Shown: piece by piece, positions 8,252 through 16,569 of the stretch | Layout of the letters: each line of letters opens with the position of its first letter | How positions within the stretch are numbered: the first letter of the stretch is position 1 | Source: Streptomyces sp. RB17 | GTDB taxonomy: Bacteria; Actinomycetota; Actinomycetes; Streptomycetales; Streptomycetaceae | Assembly: GCF_009604455.1 (NCBI RefSeq) | Contig: NZ_WEGL01000004.1 | Location: 558,001 to 622,000, forward strand | DNA: 64,000 bases | Direction of reading: 5' to 3' | The notes under the pieces: model-generated | The model's input: the letters and a program-made list of their open reading frames with translations, nothing else | The model's database searches: none | Told to the model about the DNA's origin: nothing | Program-made: the position numbers and the translations under genes

Positions 8252-8267
8252 GTACGTCATGTCGTAC
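8252..8267. promoter_or_regulatory. Probable GntR operator (inverted repeat)
   Basis: GTACG-TCATGT-CGTAC is a perfect 5-base inverted repeat with a 6-base centre, flanked by T and GA. It lies 69 bp upstream of the GntR start in the gap between aminotransferase and regulator. FadR/FCD regulators bind short dyads of about this size. A second, smaller dyad CGTCA-GG-TGACG is at 8202-8213. Confidence 0.5.
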
Positions 8268-8318
8268 GAGCACGCCACCTTACGCGTTCGGATCGCCCTG
8301 GCGGCAGCCGTCGTACGG

Positions 8319-9674
8319 CTACACCGTGTACTCGTCGGCCACGCTCAGCGCGGCGTCCAGGGCGGCGAGGCCCTCCTTCAGCTCGGCCTCCGTGACATTG
8401 CACGGCGGGACCACGTGGGTGCGGTTCATGTTCACGAACGGCCACACGCCGTGCTGCTTGGCGGCGGCCGCGAACGCGGCCATGGGGGCGTTCGCCTCGC
8501 CGGCCGCGTTGTACGGCACCAGCGGCTCGCGGGTCTCACGGTTCTTCACGAGGTCCAGCGCCCAGAACATGCCGACGCCGCGCACCTCGCCGACGCTCGG
8601 GTGGCGCTCGGCCAGATCGGCGAGGGCGGGCGCGAGCACCGTCTCGCCGAGGCGCTTCGCGTTCTCCACCACACCCTCCTCCGCCATCACGCCGACCGTG
8701 GCGACGGCGGCGGCGCAGGCCAGCGGGTGCCCGGAGTAGGTCAGACCGCCGGGGTAGGGCCGCTTGCCGAAGGTCTCGGCGATCGCGCCCGAGATGGCGA
8801 CACCGCCCAGCGGCACGTAACCGGAGTTCACGCCCTTGGCGAAGGTCATCAGGTCGGGTACGACCCCGAAGAGGTCGGCGGCGAACCACTCGCCCGTGCG
8901 CCCGAAGCCGGCCATGACCTCGTCCAGGATGAAGACGATGCCGTGGCGGTCGCAGATCTCGCGGACGCCGGCCAGGTAGCCGGGCGGCGGGACCATGATT
9001 CCGGCCGTGCCCGGGATGGTCTCCAGGATGATCGCCGCGACCGTGCCCGGACCCTCGAAGGCGATCGTCGTCTCCAGGTGCTCCAGAGCGCGCGCGGTCT
9101 CCTGCTCCTCGGTCTCGGCGTAGAAGCGGGAGCGGTAGAGGAACGGCGCCCAGAAGTGGACGACGCCGCTGGTGGCGCTGTCGCTCGCCCAGCGGCGCGG
9201 GTCGCCGGTGATGTTGACCGCCTGCTGGGTGCCGCCGTGGTACGACCGGTAGGCCGAGAGCACCTTGGGGCGGCCCGTGTGCAGCCGGGCCATGCGCACC
9301 GCGTGCTCGACGGCGTCGGCGCCGCCGTTGGTGAAGAAGATCTTGTCCAGGTCGCCGGGGGTCCGCTCGGCGATCAGCCGGGCGGCCTCCGAGCGCGCCT
9401 CGATCGCGAAGGCGGGCGCGAAGGTCGTCATCCGGGCCGCCTGCTCCTGGATGGCCGCGACGACCTTCGGGTGCTGGTAGCCGATGTTCGTGTACACCAG
9501 CCCGCTGGTGAAGTCCAGGTACCGCTTGCCGTCGTAGTCCCAGAAGTACGACCCTTCCGCGCCGGCGACGGCGAGCGGGTCGATGAGGTCCTGGGCGGAC
9601 CAGGAGTGGAAGACGTGCGCGCGGTCCGCGGCCTTGACCGCGGCGCCGGCGTCGGGATTGGGCTGAGGGGTCAT
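8319..9674 (-). CDS. Class-III PLP-dependent aminotransferase
   Basis: The 451-residue enzyme transfers an amino group from an omega- or alpha-amino donor to a keto acid using pyridoxal phosphate. The cofactor lysine is Lys280 in MTFAKGVNSGY, with the Asp251 of ILDEVMAGFGRTG contacting the pyridine nitrogen. The FFTNGGADAVEHAVRMAR and SYHGG motifs of the fold are intact. ATG 9674 is the start (MTPQPNPDAG). The closest types by pattern are taurine- or beta-alanine-pyruvate transaminases of the aspartate-aminotransferase-family group; the true substrate cannot be read. A GntR regulator gene follows 135 bp downstream and probably controls it. Confidence 0.92.
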   Translation of the reverse strand: MTPQPNPDAGAAVKAADRAHVFHSWSAQDLIDPLAVAGAEGSYFWDYDGKRYLDFTSGLVYTNIGYQHPKVVAAIQEQAARMTTFAPAFAIEARSEAARLIAERTPGDLDKIFFTNGGADAVEHAVRMARLHTGRPKVLSAYRSYHGGTQQAVNITGDPRRWASDSATSGVVHFWAPFLYRSRFYAETEEQETARALEHLETTIAFEGPGTVAAIILETIPGTAGIMVPPPGYLAGVREICDRHGIVFILDEVMAGFGRTGEWFAADLFGVVPDLMTFAKGVNSGYVPLGGVAISGAIAETFGKRPYPGGLTYSGHPLACAAAVATVGVMAEEGVVENAKRLGETVLAPALADLAERHPSVGEVRGVGMFWALDLVKNRETREPLVPYNAAGEANAPMAAFAAAAKQHGVWPFVNMNRTHVVPPCNVTEAELKEGLAALDAALSVADEYTV

Positions 9675-9744
9675 GCGAGTGAGGGTAAATGTCCACGATG
9701 CGGAAGCGACATCGGCGTCTTGTTCCGTGGACGGGGGCTTTCCG

Positions 9745-9812
9745 CGACAGGTTGTCGACGTCGGCACGGCCGAGTGATCGACAGTATCCTGTCGAATCGA
9801 CAGCATGCTGTC
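9745..9812. promoter_or_regulatory. Cluster of three palindromes upstream of the DJ-1/MarR pair
   Basis: Two related dyads, GACAGTATCCTGTC (9780-9793) and GACAGCATGCTGTC (9799-9812, perfect palindrome), lie 19 bp apart, close to two helical turns. A shorter relative, CGACA-GGT-TGTCG, sits at 9745-9757. The last palindrome directly abuts the ATG at 9813. MarR proteins commonly repress their own operon through such dyads, so these are probably operators for the MarR gene at 10439. Confidence 0.7.
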
Positions 9813-10442
9813 ATGAGTGATGTCACGGTACACCTCGCCGTCTACGACAGCCTCGCCGACTGGGAGACGGGGCTCACGACCGCCTGCCTGGCGCGGGCCG
9901 GTCACCGGATCCTGACCGTCGGGCCCACCACCGAGCCGGTGACGAGCATCGGCGGACTGCGCATCCAGCCCGACCTCGCGCTCGACGACCTGCACCCCGC
10001 GGACAGCGCCCTGCTGATCCTCCCGGGCGCCGACCTCTGGACCGGGACATCAGCCGCTGCCGCGGCGGGGACGGACGACCTCGCCCCCTTCGCCCGGACC
10101 GCCCGCGCCTTCCTCGACGCCGGCGTGCCCGTCGCCGCGATCTGCGGCGCCACCGCCGGCCTCGCCCGCGAGGGCCTGCTCGACGACCGCGCCCACACCA
10201 GCGCGGCCGCCTCCTATCTGGCCGCCACCGGTTACGCGGGCGGCGCGCGCTACCTCGAGACGGACGCCGTGACCGACGGCGGCCTCATCACCGCCGGGCC
10301 CACCGAACCCGTCGCCTTCGCCCGCGAGGTCCTGCGGCTCCTCGGGGTGTACGAGGGCGAGGTGCTGGACGCCTGGTACCGGCTGCACCACGACTCCGAT
10401 GCCGAGGCGTACGCCGTCCTCCAGCGGGCCGGCGCCCGATGA
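9813..10442 (+). CDS. DJ-1/PfpI-family protein
   Basis: This 209-residue protein belongs to the class-I glutamine-amidotransferase-like DJ-1/PfpI superfamily. It starts MSDVTVHLAVYDSLADWETG; Glu19 lies where the family has a conserved active-site acid. The nucleophile elbow is VAAICGATAGLA with Cys111. Members act as glyoxalases, isonitrile hydratases, chaperone-like proteins or transcription factors, so the precise activity is open. No Shine-Dalgarno is seen: a perfect palindrome ends one base before the ATG, so the transcript may be leaderless or weakly translated. It overlaps the following MarR gene by ATGA, indicating coupled translation and joint control. Confidence 0.88.
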   Translation: MSDVTVHLAVYDSLADWETGLTTACLARAGHRILTVGPTTEPVTSIGGLRIQPDLALDDLHPADSALLILPGADLWTGTSAAAAAGTDDLAPFARTARAFLDAGVPVAAICGATAGLAREGLLDDRAHTSAAASYLAATGYAGGARYLETDAVTDGGLITAGPTEPVAFAREVLRLLGVYEGEVLDAWYRLHHDSDAEAYAVLQRAGAR

Positions 10443-10897
10443 GCCGGGAGCGGCAGGAACTGCTCAGCCGGAGCGCCGTCGGCGTCTTCCACCTCAACGG
10501 CCAGTTCCTGTCCGTCGCCGAGCAACTGGCCCGCCCGGCCGGGCTCACCGCCGCCTGGTGGCAGGTGCTCGGCGCGGTGCTGGCCGAGCCGCTGCCGGTG
10601 GCTGGTGTCGCCCGGGCCATGGGCATCACCCGGCAGAGCGTGCAGCGCATCGCCGATCTGCTGGTCGAGCGGGCGCTCGCCGAGTACCGGCCGAACCCGG
10701 CGCACCGGCGCGCAAAGCTCCTCGCGCCCACGGCGGAGGGGCGGGCCGCCGTGGCCCGGATCGGCCCCGGGCACGCGGCCTTCGCCGACCGGCTGGCCGA
10801 GGCGATGGGGGAGCGTGAACTGGCCGAGGCGGTACGGCTGCTGGAGCGGCTGTCGGCGGTCCTGGAGGAACTGGGTATGCCTGTTACGGAACCGTAG
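10439..10897 (+). CDS. MarR-family transcriptional regulator
   Basis: The 152-residue protein has a central winged helix (VARAMGITRQSVQRIADLLV and the wing NPAHRRAKLLAPTAEGRAAV) between two helical dimerisation regions, as in MarR repressors. These bind phenolic or reactive compounds and release DNA. The ATG overlaps the stop of the DJ-1 gene. Three palindromes before the DJ-1 gene are likely binding sites, giving an autoregulated two-gene unit. The joint presence with a DJ-1 protein suggests a response to electrophiles or oxidants; that is an inference from context. Confidence 0.9.
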   Translation: MSRERQELLSRSAVGVFHLNGQFLSVAEQLARPAGLTAAWWQVLGAVLAEPLPVAGVARAMGITRQSVQRIADLLVERALAEYRPNPAHRRAKLLAPTAEGRAAVARIGPGHAAFADRLAEAMGERELAEAVRLLERLSAVLEELGMPVTEP

Positions 10898-10989
10898 ACA
10901 GCGGCCCGCGCGACTGCCCGCTGGACCGCATTATTCTCGGTCCGATGCACACGTATGCGGTGCGTGTCCGGGGGGAAGGGCGGGGCGGC

Positions 10990-12990
10990 ATGGAGAAGCT
11001 GGGGGCGGGGGATCCGCAGCTCATCGGGGGCTACCGGTTGCTGGCGCGGCTGGGTGCGGGCGGTATGGGGCACGTGTATCTGGCCCGGTCGGACCGGGGC
11101 CGTACCGTCGCCGTGAAACTGGTCCGCGAGGAGCTCGCCGCGCAGGAGGAGTTCCGGGCGCGGTTCCGGCAGGAGGTGCAGTCCGCGCGGCGGGTCGGCG
11201 GGTACTGGACCGCGCCCGTGCTGGACGCGGACACCGAGGCGCCGGTGCCGTGGGTGGCCACCGGGTACGTGGCCGGGCCGAGCCTGCAGCAAGTGGTGGG
11301 GCACGATCACGGGGCGCTGCCCGAGCGGTCGGTACGGATCCTCGCGGCAGGGCTCGCGCACGCGCTGAAGGACATCCACGCGGCGGGGATCGTGCACCGG
11401 GATCTGAAGCCGTCGAACGTGCTCGTCACCATCGACGGTCCGCGGGTCATCGACTTCGGGATCGCCCGGGCGCTGGAGACGACCTCGCTGGGCGGGGAGG
11501 GGCTCACCCGGACCGGGTCGCTGGTCGGGTCGCCGGGGTTCATGGCGCCCGAGCAGGTGCGGGGGGACCGGATCACGCCGGCGTGCGACGTGTTCTGCCT
11601 GGGGTCGGTGCTGGCGTACGCGGCGACGGGATCGCTGCCGTTCGGGACGGCCAACAGTGGTGTGCACGCGCTGATGTTCCGGATCGCTCAGGAGGAGCCG
11701 GATCTGGCGGGGGTGCCGGAGGGGATCGCCGACCTGGTGCGGGACTGCCTGCGCAAGGATCCGGGGGCTCGGCCTTCGCTGGATGCGGTGCTGGAGCGGA
11801 CGGGGGCGGAGGACACCGTGGCCGGGGGGCGGTCCCGGGATCCGTGGCTTCCGGGGGCGTTGGTCGCGCAACTCGGCCGGCATGCGGTGCAGTTGCTGGA
11901 GGTCGAGGATCCGGAGGGGGAGTCGTCGTCGGGGGGTGGTTCGTCGGGTGCGGATTCGGGTGCGAGCGCGGCTGCGGGTGCGTCGGGGGGCACCCGGCCT
12001 TCGGCCGGGTCTGGTTTCCCACCCGCAGCACCCGTGCAGGCGTCGTCGGCGGGTGCGGGGGATGCCGATGGGCTGAAAGCCGAGACCGGTGACGGTGCGG
12101 TGTCGCCCGAGCACGCTGCCGTTGCCGATGACGGGAGGGGGGCCGAGCCGGGGGCCGGGGGTGGTGTGAATCATCTGCCTACCGTTGTGGCGGGGCAGAC
12201 TCCGACGCCGGGGTTCGGGGCGTACGGGTATGCGCAGCAGCATCCTCAGCCTCAGCCGTATGCGCAGCCGGGCGGGGCGTACGGCCATCCACAGCAGGGC
12301 GGAGCCGGGGCGTGGGGCGGGGCCCAGCAGTCGTACAACCCCTATGGGGGCGGGCCCGGGGTCACGCCGCCGTACGGGCCGCCGCCCGTCGGTGGGGTGC
12401 CGGAGCGGGAGCGGCGCAGTGCGCGGTCGACCGCGCTGCTCGTCGTGATCGCGGTGGTGGTGGCGCTGGGCGCGGGTGGCTCGGTGTACGCGTTGATGAG
12501 GCAGGACGGCGGGGGCGACGACAAGGGGGGCCGGAGCATCAGCCCGGCGCCCACCGTCAGCGGCTCCGGTACGACGGGGGCGCCCAGCACGCCCGGGCCG
12601 ACGCCGTCCGATTCCGCTTCCGCCTCCTCGGACGGGGCGGTTCCGGCGGGCTACCTGGGCACCTGGGAGACCAGCATCGACAACGCCAACGGGACCAATA
12701 CCCGCCAACTCACCATCCGGCAGGGCGAGGTGGGTGACAGCGTGCTGACGCTGATCGCGGACGGGCCGACGGACGGCGGCGGCACGTACCACTGTGTCTT
12801 CGCGGCCAAGCTCACCGAACAGCCCGGCGCCGACGGGCCGTTGGAGATCGGGCCGTCCAGCGTCACCAGTGGCGAGCCCGCCTCCTCCTGCACTCCGGGC
12901 GATGCCACCGAGGTCACCCTGTTGTCGGACGGCCGGCTGAAGCGGACGCAGGCGGGCGGCGGGGAGAGCCTGACGTACACCAAGCAGTGA
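10990..12990 (+). CDS. Membrane Ser/Thr protein kinase with extracytoplasmic tail
   Basis: The 666-residue kinase has an N-terminal Hanks-type catalytic domain (about 13-265): glycine loop GAGGMGHVYLA, ATP lysine Lys43, HRDLKPSN with catalytic Asp138, and DFG from Asp155. A long Pro/Gly/Ala-rich linker follows. A single membrane helix lies near residues 478-502 (TALLVVIAVVVALGAGG). The external C-terminal part has a Ser/Thr/Pro stalk and a small beta-rich domain with two cysteines. There are no PASTA repeats, so the ligand is not peptidoglycan by signature. Start: ATG 10990 is preceded by a G-rich site; ATG 10945 is 15 codons upstream. It corresponds in position to a conserved Streptomyces kinase near ybaB-recR. 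Confidence 0.93.
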   Translation: MEKLGAGDPQLIGGYRLLARLGAGGMGHVYLARSDRGRTVAVKLVREELAAQEEFRARFRQEVQSARRVGGYWTAPVLDADTEAPVPWVATGYVAGPSLQQVVGHDHGALPERSVRILAAGLAHALKDIHAAGIVHRDLKPSNVLVTIDGPRVIDFGIARALETTSLGGEGLTRTGSLVGSPGFMAPEQVRGDRITPACDVFCLGSVLAYAATGSLPFGTANSGVHALMFRIAQEEPDLAGVPEGIADLVRDCLRKDPGARPSLDAVLERTGAEDTVAGGRSRDPWLPGALVAQLGRHAVQLLEVEDPEGESSSGGGSSGADSGASAAAGASGGTRPSAGSGFPPAAPVQASSAGAGDADGLKAETGDGAVSPEHAAVADDGRGAEPGAGGGVNHLPTVVAGQTPTPGFGAYGYAQQHPQPQPYAQPGGAYGHPQQGGAGAWGGAQQSYNPYGGGPGVTPPYGPPPVGGVPERERRSARSTALLVVIAVVVALGAGGSVYALMRQDGGGDDKGGRSISPAPTVSGSGTTGAPSTPGPTPSDSASASSDGAVPAGYLGTWETSIDNANGTNTRQLTIRQGEVGDSVLTLIADGPTDGGGTYHCVFAAKLTEQPGADGPLEIGPSSVTSGEPASSCTPGDATEVTLLSDGRLKRTQAGGGESLTYTKQ

Positions 12991-13019
12991 GGTGCCCCCT
13001 GGGGGCGCTGCTCGGCTTC

Positions 13020-13769
13020 CTACCGCGGTTCCGGCGGCCGCTGTCGTGGCATGTTCGGGCGGGTCCCGTTCGCGGGCGGCAGCGGAAAGCGGCCCACCGG
13101 ACCCCCGGCCTCCTGCCGTGGCACGTACGCCACCGCCGCCTGCATGCCCAGCGGTGCGGAACCGGTGCGGAACTCGACCATCCAGTCGGTCGTCTCCATC
13201 CGCACCAGTTCCGTGACGTCCTCAGCGAAGCGCCGCAGCACCCCCAGGCACCGCTCGGCCGCCTCGCTCGCCGTGCCCTCCGCCGGGCCCAGCACCTCCC
13301 GGATGCTCTCGGAGGCCCAGTCGAACTGCAACGCCTGCAGCCTCCGCTGGACCGCCTGCGCGGTGGCCACGTCCCTTATCCACCCGGACGTCACGCCGAA
13401 GAACCGGTCGATGCCGACACAGGCGACCGCGACCAGCAGCGCCAGACAGCCCCAGGGCGCGACCCCGCGGGCCGAGCCGGTGAGGTCCAGCAGGGGGAGT
13501 GCCGCCCCGGCCACCGCGCCCGCCGCCGCGCCCGTGCGCAGGATCCGGGCGCCGCGCCGCTTCCAGACCCGGTCCCGCAGATACCAGGAGGCTGTCTCCA
13601 GCGCCCCGTGCTCCACCCATCGGTACAGCTCGTCGAGCCGCTCGGCCGGCTCGCCCCAGTCCCCGAGCGGGAAGGCCCGCCCGGTCAGATCGCCCGGCCG
13701 CAGCCCGGCCGCGCCCTCGCCCCGCCCGTCCTGTGGCGGACCCTCGGGCTGCATCTCCGGCTGACCCAC
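13020..13769 (-). CDS. SLATT-domain two-TM membrane protein
   Basis: The 249-residue product has a soluble N-terminus, a helix DELYRWVEHGALETASWYLR, then two close membrane segments (AAAGAVAGAALPLLDL and VAPWGCLALLVAVACVGID), then the helical region GVTSGWIRDVATAQAVQRRL. This order is that of SLATT proteins, which in conflict systems act as membrane effectors tied to SMODS nucleotidyltransferases or SLOG sensors. No such partner is next to it here: neighbours are a Ser/Thr kinase (convergent) and ybaB (divergent). GTG 13769 is preceded by GGGAG at 6 bases. Many Streptomyces carry an orphan SLATT gene at this locus, so a housekeeping role is possible. Confidence 0.75.
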   Translation of the reverse strand: MGQPEMQPEGPPQDGRGEGAAGLRPGDLTGRAFPLGDWGEPAERLDELYRWVEHGALETASWYLRDRVWKRRGARILRTGAAAGAVAGAALPLLDLTGSARGVAPWGCLALLVAVACVGIDRFFGVTSGWIRDVATAQAVQRRLQALQFDWASESIREVLGPAEGTASEAAERCLGVLRRFAEDVTELVRMETTDWMVEFRTGSAPLGMQAAVAYVPRQEAGGPVGRFPLPPANGTRPNMPRQRPPEPR

Positions 13770-14033
13770 CCGGCACTCCCTACTGATCCTCGATCACCTG
13801 TCGCGACCCCGTCACATTGCGTGACATCCCATGCCGCATTCCATGCCGACGCGCGGCACCCTTCCTACCGCCCAATGGGTGGCGAAGAAGGAGCTTTCCC
13901 GGCTTTTCCGCCCGGAAGAGGGTCTTGATCAGGTATAGGCCCGCCGCGTTTCTCACTCGAAAGAGTGGCGGGGCGATGGGGACGTGGACCACGTAGGCTC
14001 ATGCACAAGGAGAAGAACGTAGAGGAGCTGATC

Positions 14034-14378
14034 GTGATCCCCGGTGGTGGCCAGCCCAACATGCAGCAGTTGCTCCAGCAGGCCCAGAAGATGCAGCAGG
14101 ATCTGCAGCGGGCGCAGGAGGAACTGGCGAACACGGAGGTCGACGGGCAGGCGGGCGGCGGTCTGGTGAGGGCCACCGTGACCGGCTCCGGCGAACTGCG
14201 GGCGCTGAAGATCGACCCGAAGGCGGTCGACCCGGAGGACACCGAGACCCTCGCCGACCTGATCGTGGCGGCCGTACAGGCGGCGAACGAGAACGCGCAG
14301 ACGCTCCAGCAGCAGAAGCTCGGCCCGCTGGCCCAGGGCCTCGGCGGCGGCACGGGCATCCCCGGTCTGCCGTTCTGA
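14034..14378 (+). CDS. YbaB/EbfC nucleoid-associated protein
   Basis: The 114-residue protein begins GGGQPNMQQLLQQAQKMQQD, the Gln-rich coiled coil of YbaB/EbfC, followed by a small beta domain (GLVRATVTGSGELRALKIDP) and a C-terminal helix. YbaB dimers bind DNA and are often encoded beside recR. GTG 14034 was chosen because GAGGAG ends 6 bases upstream; an in-frame ATG at 14001 lacks the site. It lies 51 bp before recR and is probably co-transcribed. dnaX, the usual upstream partner in other bacteria, is not here. Confidence 0.93.
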   Translation: MIPGGGQPNMQQLLQQAQKMQQDLQRAQEELANTEVDGQAGGGLVRATVTGSGELRALKIDPKAVDPEDTETLADLIVAAVQAANENAQTLQQQKLGPLAQGLGGGTGIPGLPF

Positions 14379-14429
14379 GGCCGGGCCAACTACGGTACGT
14401 ACCGAAAGGTCTTAAGGAAGGGCAGTCCG

Positions 14430-15029
14430 GTGTACGAAGGCGTGGTCCAGGACCTCATCGACGAGCTGGGGCGGCTGCCCGGCGTCGGTCCCAAGAGCGC
14501 GCAGCGGATCGCCTTCCACATCCTGCAGGCCGAGCCGACGGACGTGAAGCGGCTCGCGCAGGCGCTCCTGGAGGTCAAGGCGAAGGTCCGGTTCTGCGCG
14601 ACCTGCGGCAACGTGGCGCAGGAGGAGCTGTGCAACATCTGCCGTGACCCGCGCCGGGATCCGTCCGTCATCTGTGTGGTGGAGGAGCCGAAGGACGTCG
14701 TCGCCGTCGAGCGGACCAGGGAGTTCCGCGGCCGGTACCACGTGCTCGGCGGAGCCATCAGCCCGATCGAGGGCGTCGGTCCCGACGACCTGCGTATACG
14801 AGAACTTCTCGCGCGGTTGGCCGACGGTACGGTCACGGAGCTGATCCTTGCGACGGACCCCAATCTTGAGGGCGAGGCCACGGCCACCTACCTCGCCCGC
14901 ATGATCAAACCCATGGGCCTGAAGGTCACCCGCCTGGCCAGCGGCCTCCCGGTGGGTGGCGACCTGGAATACGCGGACGAGGTCACCCTCGGCCGCGCCT
15001 TCGAGGGGAGACGACTCCTAGATGTCTGA
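14430..15029 (+). CDS. recR: Recombination mediator RecR
   Basis: The 199-residue protein has the full RecR architecture: helix-hairpin-helix LPGVGPKSAQRIA (residues 12-28), Cys4 zinc finger (CATCGN and CNICRDP), Toprim domain beginning VVEEPKDVVAVE, and Walker-B-like C-terminal region ending EVTLGRAFEGRRLL. With RecF/RecO it loads RecA on single-stranded DNA at gaps. GTG 14430 follows AAGGAAGG. The last 8 bases overlap the DUF5063 gene, so the ybaB-recR-DUF5063 order is a coupled operon. Confidence 0.97.
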   Translation: MYEGVVQDLIDELGRLPGVGPKSAQRIAFHILQAEPTDVKRLAQALLEVKAKVRFCATCGNVAQEELCNICRDPRRDPSVICVVEEPKDVVAVERTREFRGRYHVLGGAISPIEGVGPDDLRIRELLARLADGTVTELILATDPNLEGEATATYLARMIKPMGLKVTRLASGLPVGGDLEYADEVTLGRAFEGRRLLDV

Positions 15030-15684
15030 CGCCACACTGCACGTCACGTCGCAGAATCCCGACGATTTCTCGGTCCAGATCGCGGATCAGATCGAGAGCT
15101 TCCTGGTGGCCGTCACGGAGGTGGCGAGGGGCGACGAGCCCGGCTCGACCGTCCCCTTCCTTCTTCTGGAGGTCTCCCAGCTGCTGCTGGCCGGCGGCCG
15201 CCTGGGCGCCCACGAGGACCTCGTCCCCGATGAGCGCTACGAGCCCGACACGGGCCCGGACCCGGACGTGGACGGCCTGCGAGAGAACCTCGCCCGCCTC
15301 CTGGAGCCGGTCGACGTGTACTCCGAGGTCTTCGACCCGTACGAGCCCCGCAAGGCCCCGGTGCCGGCCCGGATCTCCGACGACCTCGCCGACGTCATCA
15401 CCGACCTGCGCCACGGCATGGCCCACTACCGCGCGGGCCGCACCACCGAGGCGCTGTGGTGGTGGCAGTTCTCCTACTTCTCCAACTGGGGCCCCACGGC
15501 CTCCGCCGTCCTGCGCGCCCTGCAGTCGGTCCTCATCCATGTCCGCCTCAACCAGCCCCTGCAGGAACTGGACGGCCTCGACACCGACCAGTCCGACATG
15601 GGAGACGAGACCCTGGAGTTCGAGGCGGGCCGCGTCATGGCGGAGGAGATCGGCGAACCACTGCGGATCCGGCAGGGCAGGTGA
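15022..15684 (+). CDS. DUF5063-domain protein
   Basis: This 220-residue acidic protein begins MSDATLHVTSQNPDDFSVQI and contains the long helical DUF5063 region with ADVITDLRHGMAHYRAGRTT and ALWWWQFSYFSNWGPTASAV, a Trp-rich segment typical of the family. It overlaps recR by 8 bases, a linkage I believe is widely kept in actinomycetes and which suggests a DNA-repair-related or simply co-expressed role. No enzymatic motif is visible. The protein is soluble and lacks cysteines. Confidence 0.85.
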   Translation: MSDATLHVTSQNPDDFSVQIADQIESFLVAVTEVARGDEPGSTVPFLLLEVSQLLLAGGRLGAHEDLVPDERYEPDTGPDPDVDGLRENLARLLEPVDVYSEVFDPYEPRKAPVPARISDDLADVITDLRHGMAHYRAGRTTEALWWWQFSYFSNWGPTASAVLRALQSVLIHVRLNQPLQELDGLDTDQSDMGDETLEFEAGRVMAEEIGEPLRIRQGR

Positions 15685-15685
15685 C

Positions 15686-15906
15686 CGCGAGCAGCGCCGC
15701 CGCGTCGACGTACGGCGCGGTCGGCGTGGGCTCGCCGTACCAGCGCGGCGGCCAGGTGTCGCCGTCCAGCGCCGGAACGCCGACGTAGGTGACGGTCGCC
15801 CCCTCGATCCGCCGCCCGAAGCACTGCACGCCGAGCGGCCAGTCGTAGCGGTGTACGACCCCGGGAACATCACCCTGGACACCGAGCCGGTCAAGGAGCT
15901 CAGCGA
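15686..15906 (-). pseudogene. Remnant of an unrecognised protein gene
   Basis: On the minus strand a frame without any start codon reads AELLDRLGVQGDVPGVVHRY, then DWPLGVQCFGRRIEG, YVGVPALDGDTWPPRWYGEP and YVDAAALLAVTC. Its third codon positions are strongly GC-biased, as in genuine genes. The text is protein-like, with a dense Trp/Tyr core. The 5' end is lost at the stop codon of the membrane-protein gene (15907), and the 3' end reads into the back of the DUF5063 gene. I do not recognise the parent family. The fragment is most likely debris of a deleted gene; chance coding bias on the complementary strand is the alternative. Confidence 0.4.
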
Positions 15907-16446
15907 CTAGACACGCTTGCGCGTGAGGACGAGCCCGGCTACGGCCGCTCCGCCCAGGGCCCAGCACAGCATGCCGGCCGCCAGGTACCCGGCGACGGTC
16001 GTCGCGACGAAGGACAGTGCGGCGAGGGTGACCAGGACGGCGCAGGCGCGAGGCAGGCGGCCGGCCGTCCAGGCTTCCTGGAGGAAGGTGTTGGTGCGCC
16101 AGGCGTGGATCGCCACGAGCACCATGACCGCGATCACGACAGTGGCGAGGGCCGGGGAGAAACCGTGCGTCTGGTGGAACACCGCGGGACGCTCCGGCCC
16201 CTTCAACGCCGTCAGATGAACGATCCCCTTGATCAGCTCCAACGGGCCGATCAGCGCGAACACGCCACCGACCAGGCGACTTCGCCACACCCTCCCGCCG
16301 ACGCCACGCCGCAGCTCGATCCATTCCAGGATGCCGCGCGGATTGATCAGCGCCACCCAGCCGATCACCGTGGCGCCCAGAGCCCATATCAGGTCGAACA
16401 GCGCCGAATCCGGTGCCGACATCCGCACCGATGCGAGCGTGTGCAT
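15907..16446 (-). CDS. Four-TM membrane protein, unknown function
   Basis: The 179-residue protein starts MHTLASVRMSAPDSALFDLI at ATG 16446. Hydrophobic segments lie at about residues 15-35 (IWALGATVIGWVALI), 55-75 (LVGGVFALIGPLELI), 100-116 (TVVIAVMVLVAIHAW) and two close ones at 132-172 (ACAVLVTLAALSFVATTVAG and LCWALGGAAVAGLVL). No transport or catalytic motif is evident. An alternative start is Met9 (MSAPDSALF). It stands between a TauE-like gene on the same strand and the DUF5063 operon. Confidence 0.7.
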   Translation of the reverse strand: MHTLASVRMSAPDSALFDLIWALGATVIGWVALINPRGILEWIELRRGVGGRVWRSRLVGGVFALIGPLELIKGIVHLTALKGPERPAVFHQTHGFSPALATVVIAVMVLVAIHAWRTNTFLQEAWTAGRLPRACAVLVTLAALSFVATTVAGYLAAGMLCWALGGAAVAGLVLTRKRV

Positions 16447-16569
16447 CCCTCGTCCCTCCCGAAGCGCCGGCAGCGGAGCATGCCGGCAGCGCAGTGTGCC
16501 GCCGCGTGCGGGATGTGCACCACGGTTGACGTGGGGATTTGAGGCGCTCTTGACGGAGGGGGCCCCGTG

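Noticed and set aside
7299..10442. A plus-strand frame covering the GntR and aminotransferase region before the DJ-1 gene
   Set aside because: Only its final part (from 9813) matches a protein family; the rest is antisense to certain genes.
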